Shown here: in pieces, positions 29,283 through 38,435 of the stretch
Numbering within the stretch: the first letter of the stretch is position 1
How the letters are laid out: each line of letters begins with the position of its first letter
NCBI RefSeq assembly: GCF_014203755.1
Contig: NZ_JACHJS010000001.1
Location: forward strand, 558,001-622,000
DNA: 64,000 nucleotides
Source: Saccharothrix violaceirubra
Lineage (GTDB): Bacteria; Actinomycetota; Actinomycetes; Mycobacteriales; Pseudonocardiaceae
Reading direction: 5' to 3'
Position numbers and translations under genes: made by a program
Notes under the pieces: model-generated
What the model was told of the DNA's origin: nothing
Seen by the model: only the letters and a program-made list of their open reading frames with translations
The model's database searches: none

Positions 29283-29558
29283 TCAGGTCAGCAGGTCGAG
29301 TTCGCGGAACTCCACCGGCGCCGTGCCGCCGTTGTCGTAGAAACACTCGCCGTCCCAGCGCTCCTGGCTGCCGGTGGGCAGGTCGTAGCTGATGTAGTAG
29401 CTCGTGCCGGCCGTGAACTGCGCCTGTCTGCCCGGGTTGTTCTGGTCGCTGCACGCCAACGTGGTGCGGTTGTCGTCGATGTGGCCCTTCGGGAACACCT
29501 CCAGCAAAGTCCCCCAGTTCCCGTGCGCGTAAATGCGGACGTTGGTTACCGTGATCAT
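29283..29558 (-). CDS. Small protein of unknown function
   Basis: 91 residues, strong GAGGAGGGG ribosome site before ATG 29558. Not recognised. The sequence reads as beta-rich (ITVTNVRIYAHGNWG, AQFTAGTSYYISYDLP), with two cysteines (ACSD and GECF) that could pair, and an acidic C-terminus. There is no signal peptide or membrane segment. It lies alone between unrelated genes; an alternative is a small carbohydrate-binding or phage-type beta-sandwich protein, but nothing fixes that. Confidence 0.65.
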   Translation of the reverse strand: MITVTNVRIYAHGNWGTLLEVFPKGHIDDNRTTLACSDQNNPGRQAQFTAGTSYYISYDLPTGSQERWDGECFYDNGGTAPVEFRELDLLT

Positions 29559-29687
29559 CGTCCCCTCCTCATGATCGCAACACCCGCGCAGGTCAGAGGC
29601 CCTGCGGGGTGGCGTGCCGGAAGAATGGCACAGCGTTCCCGCGCCGGTTCGCGTGCGCTATTCATGATCCGAATAGGCGAGGATCGG

Positions 29688-30710
29688 TCAAGAGTGCGGG
29701 CGATGGCATGGGTGGCCAGTGGTCCCTGACGTACTTGCCGTGCGGCGTGGTCGTGCGTGGATGACGTTGAACAGGTCGTGGAACTCCATCGGTGCGAGGG
29801 CGATGAGGGCTCCGGCGATGAAGGCGGGGCCGGGGTTGAGGTGGCCGGTGCGGACGCGGGTGACGGTGCTGCGGTTGAGGCCCATGGTCTGGGACAGGGC
29901 GTAGTCGGACCGGTATCCGGCGAGGGTCATGGCCTTGGCGAACTCGACGGCCCGGAGTCGGATCGTGTGGGTCACGGCGGGTTCCCGGTCAGGAGTGCGA
30001 CGGCGTCGGGGGGAGTAGAGGGATCGGCCGTAGTCGGTGGTGCCGTGGCGGGTGGCCGGGTCGCGGGCGTTGACCATGCCCCGGCCGGCCAGGTCGTGCA
30101 GCACGGTCCGGTGGTGCCGGGTCGGCGAGGGCAGGCGGCCCAGTAGCCGGGTGTGCAGGTGGTGGAGGTCGTCGAGCAGGGCGATCTCGGTGTGGCAGGT
30201 CTCGGCGATGCCGTCGGCCAGGAGCGCGATCGTGGCCGGGTCACTGCCGTCGAGGGCGTCGGGGTGGTCGACGAGCCAACCGGTGAACGGCAACCACGGC
30301 CCCGACAGCAGACCAGCCCGGGTCAGGGCCCACGGCAGCCGTCGTCGGTCGGTGGACACCAGCACCCGTTCCAGTGGTTCCGGCACGACCACCTTCGGCA
30401 ACCCGGCGATGGCCTCTCGTGCGGCCCTCACGTGCGGAAACAGGCCCGCGTCCGCCTCGACCGCGTGCCCGCGTGGCAAGAGGTGGTGCAGCACCTCGAC
30501 CAGCGTGGCGGGGACGCCGTCGAGTCGGGCCGCGTGCCACGCCTCCCGGATCAGCACGGTCCGCGCCCAGCACGAGGACCAGGGCGAGCGGCGGACGACG
30601 TGGTCGAGCCATCGCAACGCCTCACCGGCCCGACCCAACGACGCCAGGACCATCGGCCCGCTGCGGGAGACGCCCAAGCCGGGCACGTGGGCGGCGTCGG
30701 TCACCACCAC
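29688..30710 (-). CDS. Unknown protein with C-terminal helix-turn-helix
   Basis: 340 residues from the first of three consecutive GTG codons (30710, 30707, 30704). The first 230 residues are helical and unrecognised (ALRWLDHVVRRSPWSSC, DGIAETCHTEIALLDDLHHL). Near the C-terminus, AVEFAKAMTLAGYRSDYALS then LNRSTVTRVRTGHLNPGP is a convincing XRE-like helix-turn-helix. An internal GTG before THTIRLR could instead start a separate 90-residue regulator, in which case two genes are fused here. It overlaps the end of the 121-residue gene upstream by 10 nt in another frame, so the two form a unit. Confidence 0.65.
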   Translation of the reverse strand: MVVTDAAHVPGLGVSRSGPMVLASLGRAGEALRWLDHVVRRSPWSSCWARTVLIREAWHAARLDGVPATLVEVLHHLLPRGHAVEADAGLFPHVRAAREAIAGLPKVVVPEPLERVLVSTDRRRLPWALTRAGLLSGPWLPFTGWLVDHPDALDGSDPATIALLADGIAETCHTEIALLDDLHHLHTRLLGRLPSPTRHHRTVLHDLAGRGMVNARDPATRHGTTDYGRSLYSPRRRRTPDREPAVTHTIRLRAVEFAKAMTLAGYRSDYALSQTMGLNRSTVTRVRTGHLNPGPAFIAGALIALAPMEFHDLFNVIHARPRRTASTSGTTGHPCHRPHS

Positions 30711-31066
30711 GCCGTCTCCTCCTCCACGTCGTCCACCACGTCCACGGGTTCGGTCAAGCGGGTGTTGAACGCGGGCAGCCACACCACCGACGCCGACACG
30801 CCTTCCCGCGTGGCGAACACCGGCAGCGCCGAGTCCACGTCCTGCAAACGCATCCGGAGACCGCCCTCCACCGACACGACCTCCGCGTGATCCGGAAACG
30901 CCATCCCCCACGCCGCGACCCGACCGTCCACCCGGTCGCCGTACTCCTGCACCACCGCGAACAACCGGGGCGCGAAATCGACCACCATGCCCCGGACGAC
31001 CTCGCCGAAACGAGCCTTCCACAGAAGCGAATCGGTCACGCCCGTTTCGACTGCCGAACTCTCCAT
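30701..31066 (-). CDS. Unknown 121-residue protein, first gene of pair
   Basis: Begins at ATG 31066 with GGAGGTAGGAAG upstream, the best ribosome site in this segment. Not recognised: an N-terminal helical part (LLWKARFGEVVRGMVVDFAPRL), a V/G-rich centre (HAEVVSVEGGLRM) and an acidic tail ending VDDVEEETAWW. No membrane segment. The last codons TGG TGG TGA contain the overlapping GTG GTG start of the downstream gene in another frame, implying coupled translation. Confidence 0.6.
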   Translation of the reverse strand: MESSAVETGVTDSLLWKARFGEVVRGMVVDFAPRLFAVVQEYGDRVDGRVAAWGMAFPDHAEVVSVEGGLRMRLQDVDSALPVFATREGVSASVVWLPAFNTRLTEPVDVVDDVEEETAWW

Positions 31067-31322
31067 CTTCCTACCTCCAGAAATGTTGCGTCGATGCAAC
31101 TGGTACGCAATGCTTGTGGAACAACCCGATCCGAACCCGTCGTGCCCGGCAGCACCGAGGTGGATCGCGTGAAGATTCCGTGCTCGACCCCAGCTAATCC
31201 GGTACGCGTTCACGGAAACAGGGCGAGGGTTTCGCAGCGGCCGTGCACAATGGTCTCATTACTGCACTTGAACTGCGGAAACGCTCTCGCGGTCGACGGA
31301 AATCCGGCCAGGAGGTCACCCG

Positions 31323-32476
31323 ATGGCGGCACGACGAACCAAATTGATCAAGGCTCGCAAGGCGGCGAGCTTCACTCAGGAATCATTCGCCGAAGCAACA
31401 CGGGTCGATCGTTCGACCGTGGCACGGTGGGAGGCGGGAACCAACGAACCCCTGCCGCACCAACGCCCCCGACTGGCCCGCCTGCTGCACCTCTCGCTCG
31501 GCGAACTCGACGAACTACTCAGCGAAAGCCCTCAAGCCGAGGACCGCGTAATGCGATCTTTGCGGCATCCGAGCACGGTCGATCTCGTCGCCGTCGCCGA
31601 GCTGCAACAGCACGTCCGTGGACTCGACGAGCACTACGACCGCGTGCCGTCGGCGTCGCTGCTGGCCGAAACCGGCCAAGCGTTGGACGGATCACCTTCC
31701 TGTCCGCCCACGCCGAGATCCCTCACGTCAGACGGCAACTGGGCACGGTCGAAGCCGAATGCGCCACCCTCATGGGGCAACTCGTCTGGGACGCCTCCCA
31801 ACGCCGCGACCACCGCTCGGCACACCAGTACTTCGACCAGGCCCACGCCGCCGCACGACGCGTCCACGACTCCACCGCCGCAGGACTGTCGCTGCTCCGC
31901 AAGAGCTACGTCGCCCTCTACGGCCAGAAGAACCCGAAAGCCGGTCTGGCACTCACCACCCAAGCCGCCGAGACCACCGCACGGACCAGTCACGTGATCA
32001 ACGCATTGTCGACACTCCACGCCGCCGAAGCCCACGCCATGATGGGCGAACAGGCCGAGTGCGAACACGCGCTCGACCAAGCCGGTCAACGCTTCGAGCT
32101 GGTCAGCGACGACGACGTGGCATTGGACCTGTTCTCCCCGACCCAACACGGCCGTCTGGCCGGATCGTGCTACCTGTTCCTCGGCGAGGCAGGCAAGGCC
32201 GAAACGATCCTCGACACCACCGCCGGGCGACTGCGCGACCGCTCCAAGTCCGAAGCGATCGTCCTGGGCAACCTCACCCTGGCCCGCCTGCGACAGGGCA
32301 AGGTGGACGAAGCGGCTGCCACCCTGCACCGGGCCATGGACGTGATCGAACGGACCTGGGGAGGCGGCGGACTCACCATCATGTTCGACGCCTGCCGCGA
32401 GATGCGCCCCTGGCGCACCCGCACAGAAGTTCAGGACGTCCATGACCGGATGCTGTCGCTCATGGCGACGCGGTAA
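31323..32476 (+). pseudogene. XRE-TPR regulator interrupted by a single-base frameshift
   Basis: Two frames together encode one protein. Frame 1 from ATG 31323 gives the helix-turn-helix (ARRTKLIKARKAASFTQESF, VDRSTVARWEAGTNEPLP) up to TGQALDG; the other frame from about 31685 continues with GRITFLSAHAEIPHVRRQLG and TPR-like helices to the stop at 32476. The junction at 31684-31686 reads TTGGACGG; one extra G (TTGGGACGG) would restore ALGRIT. The downstream part is free of stops for 790 nt, so the lesion is recent or a sequencing error. If corrected the protein has about 384 residues. A paralogue lies at 33285. Confidence 0.8.
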
Positions 32477-32494
32477 AGGGGAGAGACCACCGAG

Positions 32495-33217
32495 GTGACC
32501 ACCGTCGACCAGGCAAAACAACAAGCCCGCAACCGCGTCTGGGACCTGCTCGAACGCGAACGCGCCGCCCCGCCCGGCGTCCACGGCCGCATCCCCGCCT
32601 TCCACGGCGCAGAGCAAGCCGCGGAAAGACTGGCCGGACTACCCCAATGGCGCGACGCCGAGGTCGTCAAAGCGGTCCCCGACACCGCCCAACAACCCGT
32701 CCGCGCCCAAGCCCTGCGTGACGGGAAACTCCTCTACATGGCCACCTCGAAACTGGCCCACCAGTACCCGTTCATCCTGCTCGACCCGGCCGCCCTCGAC
32801 CCCGACGACGCCGCCGACCGCCACACCGCCACCCGCATCGGACGCCCGGTGGAAGTCGACACCATGCGACCGGTCGACCTGATCGTCTGCGGCAGCGTCG
32901 CCGTCAACCGCCACGGAACCCGCCTGGGCAAAGGCGCCGGCTACTCCGACATCGAAGTCGCCCTGCTCCAGGAAGCCGGACTGATCGGCCGCCACACCAC
33001 CATCGCCACCACCGTCCACGACCTCCAAGTCGTGGACGACGACCTCCCCGAAACCCACCACGACTTCAGCGTCGACCTCATCGTCACCCCCACCACCGTC
33101 ATCGCATGCCCCGACCCACGCCGCCCCCACGGCCTGCACTGGGACGACCTCCCACCCGACAAGATCGCCGCCATCCCCGCCCTGAACGCCCGCCACAACA
33201 CCGACAAACACCACTGA
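32495..33217 (+). CDS. 5-formyltetrahydrofolate cyclo-ligase-like protein
   Basis: 240 residues. Contains the MTHFS signature region LGKGAGYSDIEVALLQEAGL (family form G-K/R-G-x-G-Y-Y-D), plus DLIVCGSVAVNRHGTRL and HDFSVDLIVTPTTVIACP. Active-site-like Tyr is followed by Ser rather than the usual Tyr (GYSD for GYYD), and the N-terminus differs from house-keeping enzymes, so this is a divergent paralogue (COG0212-like). It lies between two XRE-TPR regulators and starts 18 nt after the frameshifted one, suggesting one regulon. GTG start with GAGAG upstream. Confidence 0.8.
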   Translation: MTTVDQAKQQARNRVWDLLERERAAPPGVHGRIPAFHGAEQAAERLAGLPQWRDAEVVKAVPDTAQQPVRAQALRDGKLLYMATSKLAHQYPFILLDPAALDPDDAADRHTATRIGRPVEVDTMRPVDLIVCGSVAVNRHGTRLGKGAGYSDIEVALLQEAGLIGRHTTIATTVHDLQVVDDDLPETHHDFSVDLIVTPTTVIACPDPRRPHGLHWDDLPPDKIAAIPALNARHNTDKHH

Positions 33218-33284
33218 CCAACCGCGCCTCTGTTTCGCGGTAGTGACCGAGCGCTTTCGTCTATTTCGACAAGGAGGTCACCCG

Positions 33285-34589
33285 ATGGCGGTACGACGAA
33301 CCGGATTTGTCCGTGCCCGGAAGGCGGCCGGCTTCACTCAGGAGTCGTTTGCCGAGGCCATGAACGTCGATCGGTCGACAGCGGCACGGTGGGAAGCCGG
33401 CACCAACGAACCTCTGCCGTACCAGCGTTCGAAGCTCGCACGACTGCTGAAGGTCGGCCCAAGCGAACTCGACGCACTGCTCAATCCCGCCCCTGAAGTC
33501 TTGCCTCAACGGACTACCGTGGCGGCAAGCCCCGTCGAAGGAGGGGATGACGTGGAACGGAAGACGTTCTTGCGCGTTCTGGCCGGTTCAGTGGCCGGCC
33601 TGGCATTCTCCGACCCGATGCAGGAGTTCGCCGCCAGAGCTGCGAGCGCCGGTCGCGGAGCCAAGATCGGCCAAGCCGACGTGGATCATGTCCGACAGCT
33701 TTCCCGGCTGTTCGCCGGTCAAGATCACCAGTACGGCGGCAAGCTGTCGACCCGTGCGGTCATGACCCAACTGTCCGCCTCCGTCGAGCTGACCGAAGGT
33801 TCATTCGCTGACGATCACGTCCGTACGGGCTTTTTGTCGGCCGTGGCCGAACTCGCCGACACGACCGCCGGCATCTGCTTCGACGCCGGCCTGCATTCCC
33901 ACGCCGAACGCGCCTTCCGGTTCGGTGTGGGCTGCGCGACGGAGTCCGGCGACTGGGCCATGCGCGCGAAATCCCTCTCCGGCCTGGCCAATCTTTCGGT
34001 TCACCGGCGCCACACCGACGACGCGTTGAGCTTCGCCGAAATGGCACTCGTCCGTGCCGACCGGCTCAGCCCCAAAGTCGGTTCGATGATGTACACACGC
34101 CATGCCCGTGCCCTCGGATTGGCCGGTGCATCCCGCAGCGGGGACTGCCGTGCCGCCGTCGGCAAGGCCGAAGACCTTTTCGCGCAGACCAGCACAGACG
34201 ACGAGCCCGCCTGGATCTGCTACTACAACGCCGCCCACCTGGAACGTGACTCCGGCCGGGCGTTGTTGCAGGTGGCGTTGAACGGCGGCGGCCATCAAGA
34301 GGCACGCCGGCGACTTGAAACGGCCGTCGCGCGCTTCCCCGAGGGCCACTCACGCGGCAAGGCGCTCGCCAAGGCGAATCTGGCCTTGCTGATGATGACC
34401 TGTGACGACCCGCATGAAGCGGTACGGCTCGGCGACGACGCGCTTGCCTCGGTCGGTTCCGTGCGGTCCGACCGGGTGGACGACGCGCTCAGTCAGTTGA
34501 GCCAAGCAGCGCACCGACGTTCCGACATCGCCGAAGCACACGAACTGGGACAACGGATCAAGCAAAAGCTCGGGGTGGCGGCTTCGTAA
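33285..34589 (+). CDS. XRE-family regulator with TPR-like sensor domain
   Basis: 434 residues. N-terminal helix-turn-helix (about 1-70: VRRTGFVRARKAAGFTQESF, VDRSTAARWEAGTNEPLP), a linker, a hydrophobic region LRVLAGSVAGLAFSDP that resembles a twin-arginine-like or membrane-proximal stretch seen in this family, and then TPR-type helices (HSHAERAFRFGVGCATESGDWAM, GKALAKANLALLM). Such proteins sense a ligand or peptide through the TPRs. Intact paralogue of the frameshifted gene at 31323; they share the leader AGGAGGTCACCCGATGGCGG exactly. Convergent with the HAD gene, 6 nt apart. Confidence 0.85.
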   Translation: MAVRRTGFVRARKAAGFTQESFAEAMNVDRSTAARWEAGTNEPLPYQRSKLARLLKVGPSELDALLNPAPEVLPQRTTVAASPVEGGDDVERKTFLRVLAGSVAGLAFSDPMQEFAARAASAGRGAKIGQADVDHVRQLSRLFAGQDHQYGGKLSTRAVMTQLSASVELTEGSFADDHVRTGFLSAVAELADTTAGICFDAGLHSHAERAFRFGVGCATESGDWAMRAKSLSGLANLSVHRRHTDDALSFAEMALVRADRLSPKVGSMMYTRHARALGLAGASRSGDCRAAVGKAEDLFAQTSTDDEPAWICYYNAAHLERDSGRALLQVALNGGGHQEARRRLETAVARFPEGHSRGKALAKANLALLMMTCDDPHEAVRLGDDALASVGSVRSDRVDDALSQLSQAAHRRSDIAEAHELGQRIKQKLGVAAS

Positions 34590-34595
34590 CCCGAC

Positions 34596-35240
34596 CTACC
34601 CGCCCGCCAACAGCTCCGGCAGTTCGTGGATCGAGTCGATCACCCCATCGGCATCCCGCCGCACCAACGGATCATCAGCCCACAAATGCCCCCACGGCCC
34701 CCGCCGGATCAACACCGCCCGCAACCCCGCCGCCTTCGCCGCCACCACGTCGTTGTCCCGATGATCACCGACATGCACGACCTCCCCCGCCGCACACCCC
34801 GCCATCTCCACCACCCGGGCGAAGAACCCCGGATCGGGCTTGGGCACACCCCACTCACCCGACGTCGCCACCGCATCCACGGGCAACCCCAACCCCCGCA
34901 ACAACTCCCCGGCCCGAGCCGTCTGATTCCCCGCCACCCCCACCCACAGGCCCGCGTCCCGCAACCGCCCCAGCCCCTCCCGCACGTCCGGGTAGAGGTC
35001 GCACTCCTCGATCGACTCCCCCACCCCGGCCTCCTCCCGCAACCGCCGCTCACGCCCGACGTCGAACCCGGCCCGGAAGAACCCCAACGCCTCCGCGTTG
35101 TCCAGCCCCGCCACTGTCACCGCACCCACCACCGCCGACAACGTGTGACACGGCACCCCCAACCAGTCGGCCCACCGCCCCCACTCCCGCGAGTCGTCCA
35201 CCAACGTCTCACCTACGTCGAACACCACCGCACCAACCAT
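34596..35240 (-). CDS. HAD-superfamily hydrolase
   Basis: 214 residues. Motif I VVFDVGETLVDD (nucleophile Asp, second position Gly), a helical cap (about 15-90), motif II VGVAGNQT, motif III GVPKPDPGFF with Lys and motif IV VHVGDHRDNDVVAA. This is a HAD-IA type phosphatase/dehalogenase-like enzyme with unknown substrate. The coding strand is markedly G-rich, unlike its neighbours, which suggests different ancestry for the segment. Convergent with the XRE-TPR regulator. Confidence 0.85.
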   Translation of the reverse strand: MVGAVVFDVGETLVDDSREWGRWADWLGVPCHTLSAVVGAVTVAGLDNAEALGFFRAGFDVGRERRLREEAGVGESIEECDLYPDVREGLGRLRDAGLWVGVAGNQTARAGELLRGLGLPVDAVATSGEWGVPKPDPGFFARVVEMAGCAAGEVVHVGDHRDNDVVAAKAAGLRAVLIRRGPWGHLWADDPLVRRDADGVIDSIHELPELLAGG

Positions 35241-35499
35241 GCGCCGACACCTACGCCACGACCCGACGCCGCGCGACGGTGGCGTCCATCGCGACCCACC
35301 AGCCGTTCGTGTCTGTTCAGGCTGTCGCGGACAGGCTCCGGCGGGGCTGATGACCCGCGATCAGTGTGCGGCGGGCGAGACGTGATCGCGGCGGGTCCGG
35401 CTGGACGGCGAGGGCGAGTCACATATTCGTCACTGGTGGACCTGGCTTGGCCGTCCTGGGGCCGTCGACGGGTGCTCGACGATGGCCGAAGACGGAAAA
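35241..35499. other. Intergenic interval upstream of the HAD gene
   Basis: Together with the terminator at 35500-35539 this fills 314 nt between the HAD gene start and the sodN stop. No credible coding frame, no repeat of the 22-nt family and no clear promoter were seen. Confidence 0.4.
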
Positions 35500-35539
35500 C
35501 GGCGCCGACCGTGCGAGGGGTTCTCGCTGGTCGGCGCCG
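35500..35539 (-). terminator. Terminator of sodN
   Basis: 11-bp perfect outer stem CGGCGCCGACC (35500-35510 with 35529-35539) extended by an inner GCGAG/CTCGC pairing (35513-35517, 35523-35527). Read on the reverse strand it is followed by TTTTCC. It lies 16 nt after the sodN stop. Confidence 0.85.
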
Positions 35540-35554
35540 CTTCAACGCAGAACG

Positions 35555-35974
35555 TCAGGCCGCGGCCTTCGTCTCCCAGAAGATCTTGTCGATCTGGGCG
35601 ATCAGGTCGAGGAGTTCCTGGCCCTTGGCGGGGTCCATGGAGCCCTTCGTGCCGGCCGCCCCGGCCGCCTTCGTCGCCCGGTTGAACAGGTCGTGCAGTT
35701 CCGGGTACTTCTCGAAGTGCGGGGGCTTGAAGTAGTCGGTCCACAGCACCCACAGGTGGTGCTTCACGAGTTCGCTGCGCTGTTCCTTGATCAGCACGGC
35801 GCGCTCGCGGAACTCCGGGTCCTCGTTCGCCTGGTACTTCTCCTGGACCGCTTTGATCGACTCCGCTTCGATCCGGGCCTGCGCCGGGTCGTACACACCG
35901 CACGGGAGGTCGCAGTGCGCGGTGGCCTCCAGGAGCGGGCGGCGGAGTTCTCGGATGCGCGACAGAAGTCGCAT
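35555..35974 (-). CDS. sodN: Nickel superoxide dismutase
   Basis: 139-residue precursor. A 19-residue propeptide (MRLLSRIRELRRPLLEATA) precedes HCDLPCGVYDP, the nickel hook whose mature residues His1, Cys2 and Cys6 bind Ni. The rest is the four-helix NiSOD body (KHHLWVLWTDYFKPPHFEK). It converts superoxide to peroxide and oxygen in the cytoplasm. The maturation protease gene sodX is divergent, 79 nt away. No Nur-box-like repeat was seen by eye in this gap, although streptomycete sodN is nickel-regulated through Nur. Confidence 0.96.
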   Translation of the reverse strand: MRLLSRIRELRRPLLEATAHCDLPCGVYDPAQARIEAESIKAVQEKYQANEDPEFRERAVLIKEQRSELVKHHLWVLWTDYFKPPHFEKYPELHDLFNRATKAAGAAGTKGSMDPAKGQELLDLIAQIDKIFWETKAAA

Positions 35975-36053
35975 CTTTCCTCCCTGACAGTGGATGCTCC
36001 GACAGGGTGGAACCCTACTCCCGGCGATCGGGGCGGGCAGGTGGAGGTGATCG

Positions 36054-36371
36054 TTGGCACGGAACCCGTTGCCGCTGGTCCGCGTGGTGGGACCGTCGAT
36101 GGCGCCCACGCTGCGGACCGGTGACCTGGTGATCGTCCGGTTCGGGGCGCCCCCCACGACCCAGGACGTCGTTCTCGTCCGGTGGGACGGCCGGCCCGGG
36201 CAGTTGTCCGTGAAGCGCGCCCTGCGCGAGACCGGCGGGGGGTGGCACGTGGAGGGCGACAACCCGTTCGCGTCCACTGATTCGCGGACGTTGGGCGCGG
36301 CGCACGTGCTCGGCGTCGTGCTCTTCCGGCTGTGGCCGCGCCCCGGCCGGCTACCCGCGCGCCCGCAGTGA
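36054..36371 (+). CDS. sodX: NiSOD maturation protease (S26-type)
   Basis: 105 residues with the signal-peptidase-like S26 fold: VVGPSMAPTLRTGDLVIVR contains catalytic Ser and VKRALRE the general-base Lys. It removes the propeptide of NiSOD to expose His1. TTG 36054 preceded by GGAGGTGATCG is taken as the start because no ATG/GTG in frame keeps the motif. There is no membrane anchor, as expected for a cytoplasmic substrate. Its 3' end overlaps the convergent epimerase gene by 21 nt. Confidence 0.9.
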   Translation: MARNPLPLVRVVGPSMAPTLRTGDLVIVRFGAPPTTQDVVLVRWDGRPGQLSVKRALRETGGGWHVEGDNPFASTDSRTLGAAHVLGVVLFRLWPRPGRLPARPQ

Positions 36372-36950
36372 CGCGTACCAGTCGGTGCACGCCTCGTAGG
36401 TCGGCAGCAGCCCCTGCGCGAGCGCGTCCGCCAGGGTGGGCGCCGACGCGTCCTTCCCCGACAGCACCGGCTCGACGTCCGCGGGCCAGGGCAGGCCCAG
36501 CGACAACGGGTCGAGGCCGCGTTCGGCCACCGGGTTGAAGCCTTCCGAGCACAGGTACGACGTGACCGTGTCGTCCTCCAACGCCATCAGCGCGTGGCCC
36601 AAGCCCTCCGGCACGTAGACGGCGTTGAAGCGCGATGCCTCCAGCACGACCGCGTCCCACTCGCCGAACGTCGGCGACCCGACCCGGATGTCCACGACGA
36701 CGTCGAGCAGGCGCCCGCGCGGGCAGTGCACGTACTTGGACTGGCCCGGTGGAGTGTCGGCGTAGTGCACGCCTCTGATCACGCCCCGACGGGACTGGCT
36801 GTGGTTGGTCTGCGCGACCCGCAGCGGGTGGCCCACCGCCTTGAGGAAGGCCGATTCCTGGAACGGGGCGACGAAGAACCCTCGGTCGTCGGGGAACACC
36901 GAAGGGGTGAACTCGAATGCGCCGGAAATTTTCAGCTCGCGTGCCTGCAT
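36351..36950 (-). CDS. rfbC: dTDP-4-dehydrorhamnose 3,5-epimerase family protein
   Basis: 199 residues of the RmlC cupin family. FPDDRGFFVAPFQESAF, NHSQSRRGVIRGVHY (catalytic His), GRLLDVVVDIRVGSPTFG (with Asp) and VYVPEGLGHALMALEDDT (with Tyr earlier in the motif) are all in place. The C-terminal LLPTYEACTDWYASLRARG is typical of 3,5- or 5-epimerases from antibiotic sugar pathways as well as cell-wall rhamnose. No other dTDP-sugar gene is nearby, so pathway assignment (rhamnose versus secondary metabolite) is open. Confidence 0.88.
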   Translation of the reverse strand: MQARELKISGAFEFTPSVFPDDRGFFVAPFQESAFLKAVGHPLRVAQTNHSQSRRGVIRGVHYADTPPGQSKYVHCPRGRLLDVVVDIRVGSPTFGEWDAVVLEASRFNAVYVPEGLGHALMALEDDTVTSYLCSEGFNPVAERGLDPLSLGLPWPADVEPVLSGKDASAPTLADALAQGLLPTYEACTDWYASLRARG

Positions 36951-37253
36951 GTCGCACACCCTAGAACGCGTCGGGTCTTGACCGATTCTGCCTGCGCAAA
37001 CCGACCGATCGGTCCAGAAAAACGGACGTACGTTCTGTGATATGCCCTCTGACCTGCGGAAAAAGTGTGATCCCCGCCGCAGACAGCCCCAGTGGCCGCT
37101 GCCACACTGGCGCGCACCACCGCCGCAGGACTTCCGCTTCGGCCGCGATCCGGCCCACGTGAAAGTCCGAAGAACTTTCGCCACGCCTCGGCTGTCCGCA
37201 CTCGCGCGGATACCGGTGCGCCGAGGAATCGCGCACCGCAGGAGGGACTTCCC
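36951..37253. other. Divergent region between rfbC and the malic enzyme gene
   Basis: 303 nt with no credible gene. It contains the perfect 12-bp palindrome GACCGATCGGTC (37003-37014) and ACGTACGT (37026-37033), close together and 54-84 nt from the rfbC start, which could be a regulator site; plus GGAGGG before the malic enzyme start. Confidence 0.45.
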
Positions 37254-38435
37254 TTGACCGCATTGAACGACCCGATGACCGCCGGGTTGACCGACGACGA
37301 AATCTTCCGCGCGCACGAAGGCGGCAAACTCGGCGTCGACGTCACCGCGTCGCTCGCCGACCCGCGTGCGCTCTCCATCGCGTACACGCCCGGCGTGGCC
37401 CGGGTCAGCCGCGCGATCGCCGACGACGCCTCCCTCGCCGCCAGGTACACGTGGGCGCACCGGCTGGTCGCCGTGGTCAGCGACGGCACCGCCGTGCTCG
37501 GCCTCGGCGACATCGGCGCCAGCGCCTCGCTCCCGGTCATGGAGGGCAAGGCCGCGCTGTTCAAGACCTTCGGCGGCCTCGACTCCATCCCGCTGGTCCT
37601 GGACACCACCGACGTCGACGAGATCGTCGAGACCCTGGTCCGGCTGCGCCCGTCGTTCGGCGCGGTCAACCTGGAGGACGTCGCCGCGCCGCGCTGCTTC
37701 GAACTCGAGGCCCGGCTGATCGAGGCGCTCGACGTGCCCGTCATGCACGACGACCAGCACGGCACGGCCGTCGTGGTGCTGGCCGCCCTGCGCGGCGCGA
37801 ACACCGTGCTCGGCAAGAAGGCCGCCGACCAGCGCGTGGTCATCTCGGGCGCGGGTGCCGCGGGCGTGGCGTGCGCGAAGATCCTGCTCGCCGCGGGCGT
37901 CGGCGAGGTCACCGTGGTCGACTCGCGCGGCATCGTGCACGCCGGGCGCGACGGCCTCAACCCGGTCAAGGCACAGCTCGCCGAGGTCACCAACGGCAGC
38001 GGCCTGCGCGGCGGCATCGCCGAGGCGTTGCGCGGCGCGGACGTGTTCGTCGGCGTCAGCTCGGCCACCGTGCCCGAGGAGCTGATCGCGTCCATGGCCG
38101 ACGACGCGATCGTGTTCGCGCTGTCCAACCCGGACCCCGAGGTTCACCCGGACGTGGCACGCAAGCACGCCGCGATCGTGGCCACCGGCCGGTCCGACTT
38201 CCCCAACCAGATCAACAACGTCCTCGCGTTCCCCGGCATCTTCCGCGGTGCGCTCGACGCCGGCGCCCGCCGGATCACCGAGGGCATGAAGCTCGCGGCG
38301 GCCGACGCCATCGCCGCCGTGGCCGCCGACGACCTCGCGGCCGACCGGATCGTGCCCAGCGCGCTGGACCCGCGCGTCGGACCCGAAGTCGCCGCCGCCG
38401 TGGCCTTGGCAGCACGGGAAGACGGAGTAGCCTGA
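37254..38435 (+). CDS. NAD(P)-dependent malic enzyme
   Basis: 393 residues; oxidative decarboxylation of malate to pyruvate. N-terminal domain: [15 protein letters not shown] with catalytic Tyr, [24 protein letters not shown] with Lys; metal site [24 protein letters not shown]; Rossmann dinucleotide site [20 protein letters not shown]-terminal [12 protein letters not shown] and [18 protein letters not shown]. It is the short bacterial form without a phosphotransacetylase domain. TTG 37254 with AGGAGGG 8 nt upstream is chosen; ATG 37275 would remove seven residues. Confidence 0.92.
   Translation: MTALNDPMTAGLTDDEIFRAHEGGKLGVDVTASLADPRALSIAYTPGVARVSRAIADDASLAARYTWAHRLVAVVSDGTAVLGLGDIGASASLPVMEGKAALFKTFGGLDSIPLVLDTTDVDEIVETLVRLRPSFGAVNLEDVAAPRCFELEARLIEALDVPVMHDDQHGTAVVVLAALRGANTVLGKKAADQRVVISGAGAAGVACAKILLAAGVGEVTVVDSRGIVHAGRDGLNPVKAQLAEVTNGSGLRGGIAEALRGADVFVGVSSATVPEELIASMADDAIVFALSNPDPEVHPDVARKHAAIVATGRSDFPNQINNVLAFPGIFRGALDAGARRITEGMKLAAADAIAAVAADDLAADRIVPSALDPRVGPEVAAAVALAAREDGVA

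Noticed and set aside
34626..35735. A forward open frame of 369 codons opposite the HAD gene
   Set aside because: Made almost only of Pro, His and Arg; it is the complement of a G-rich coding strand.
35975..36053. A Nur (nickel regulator) box between sodN and sodX
   Set aside because: No TTGCAA-type inverted repeat is present in the 79-nt gap.
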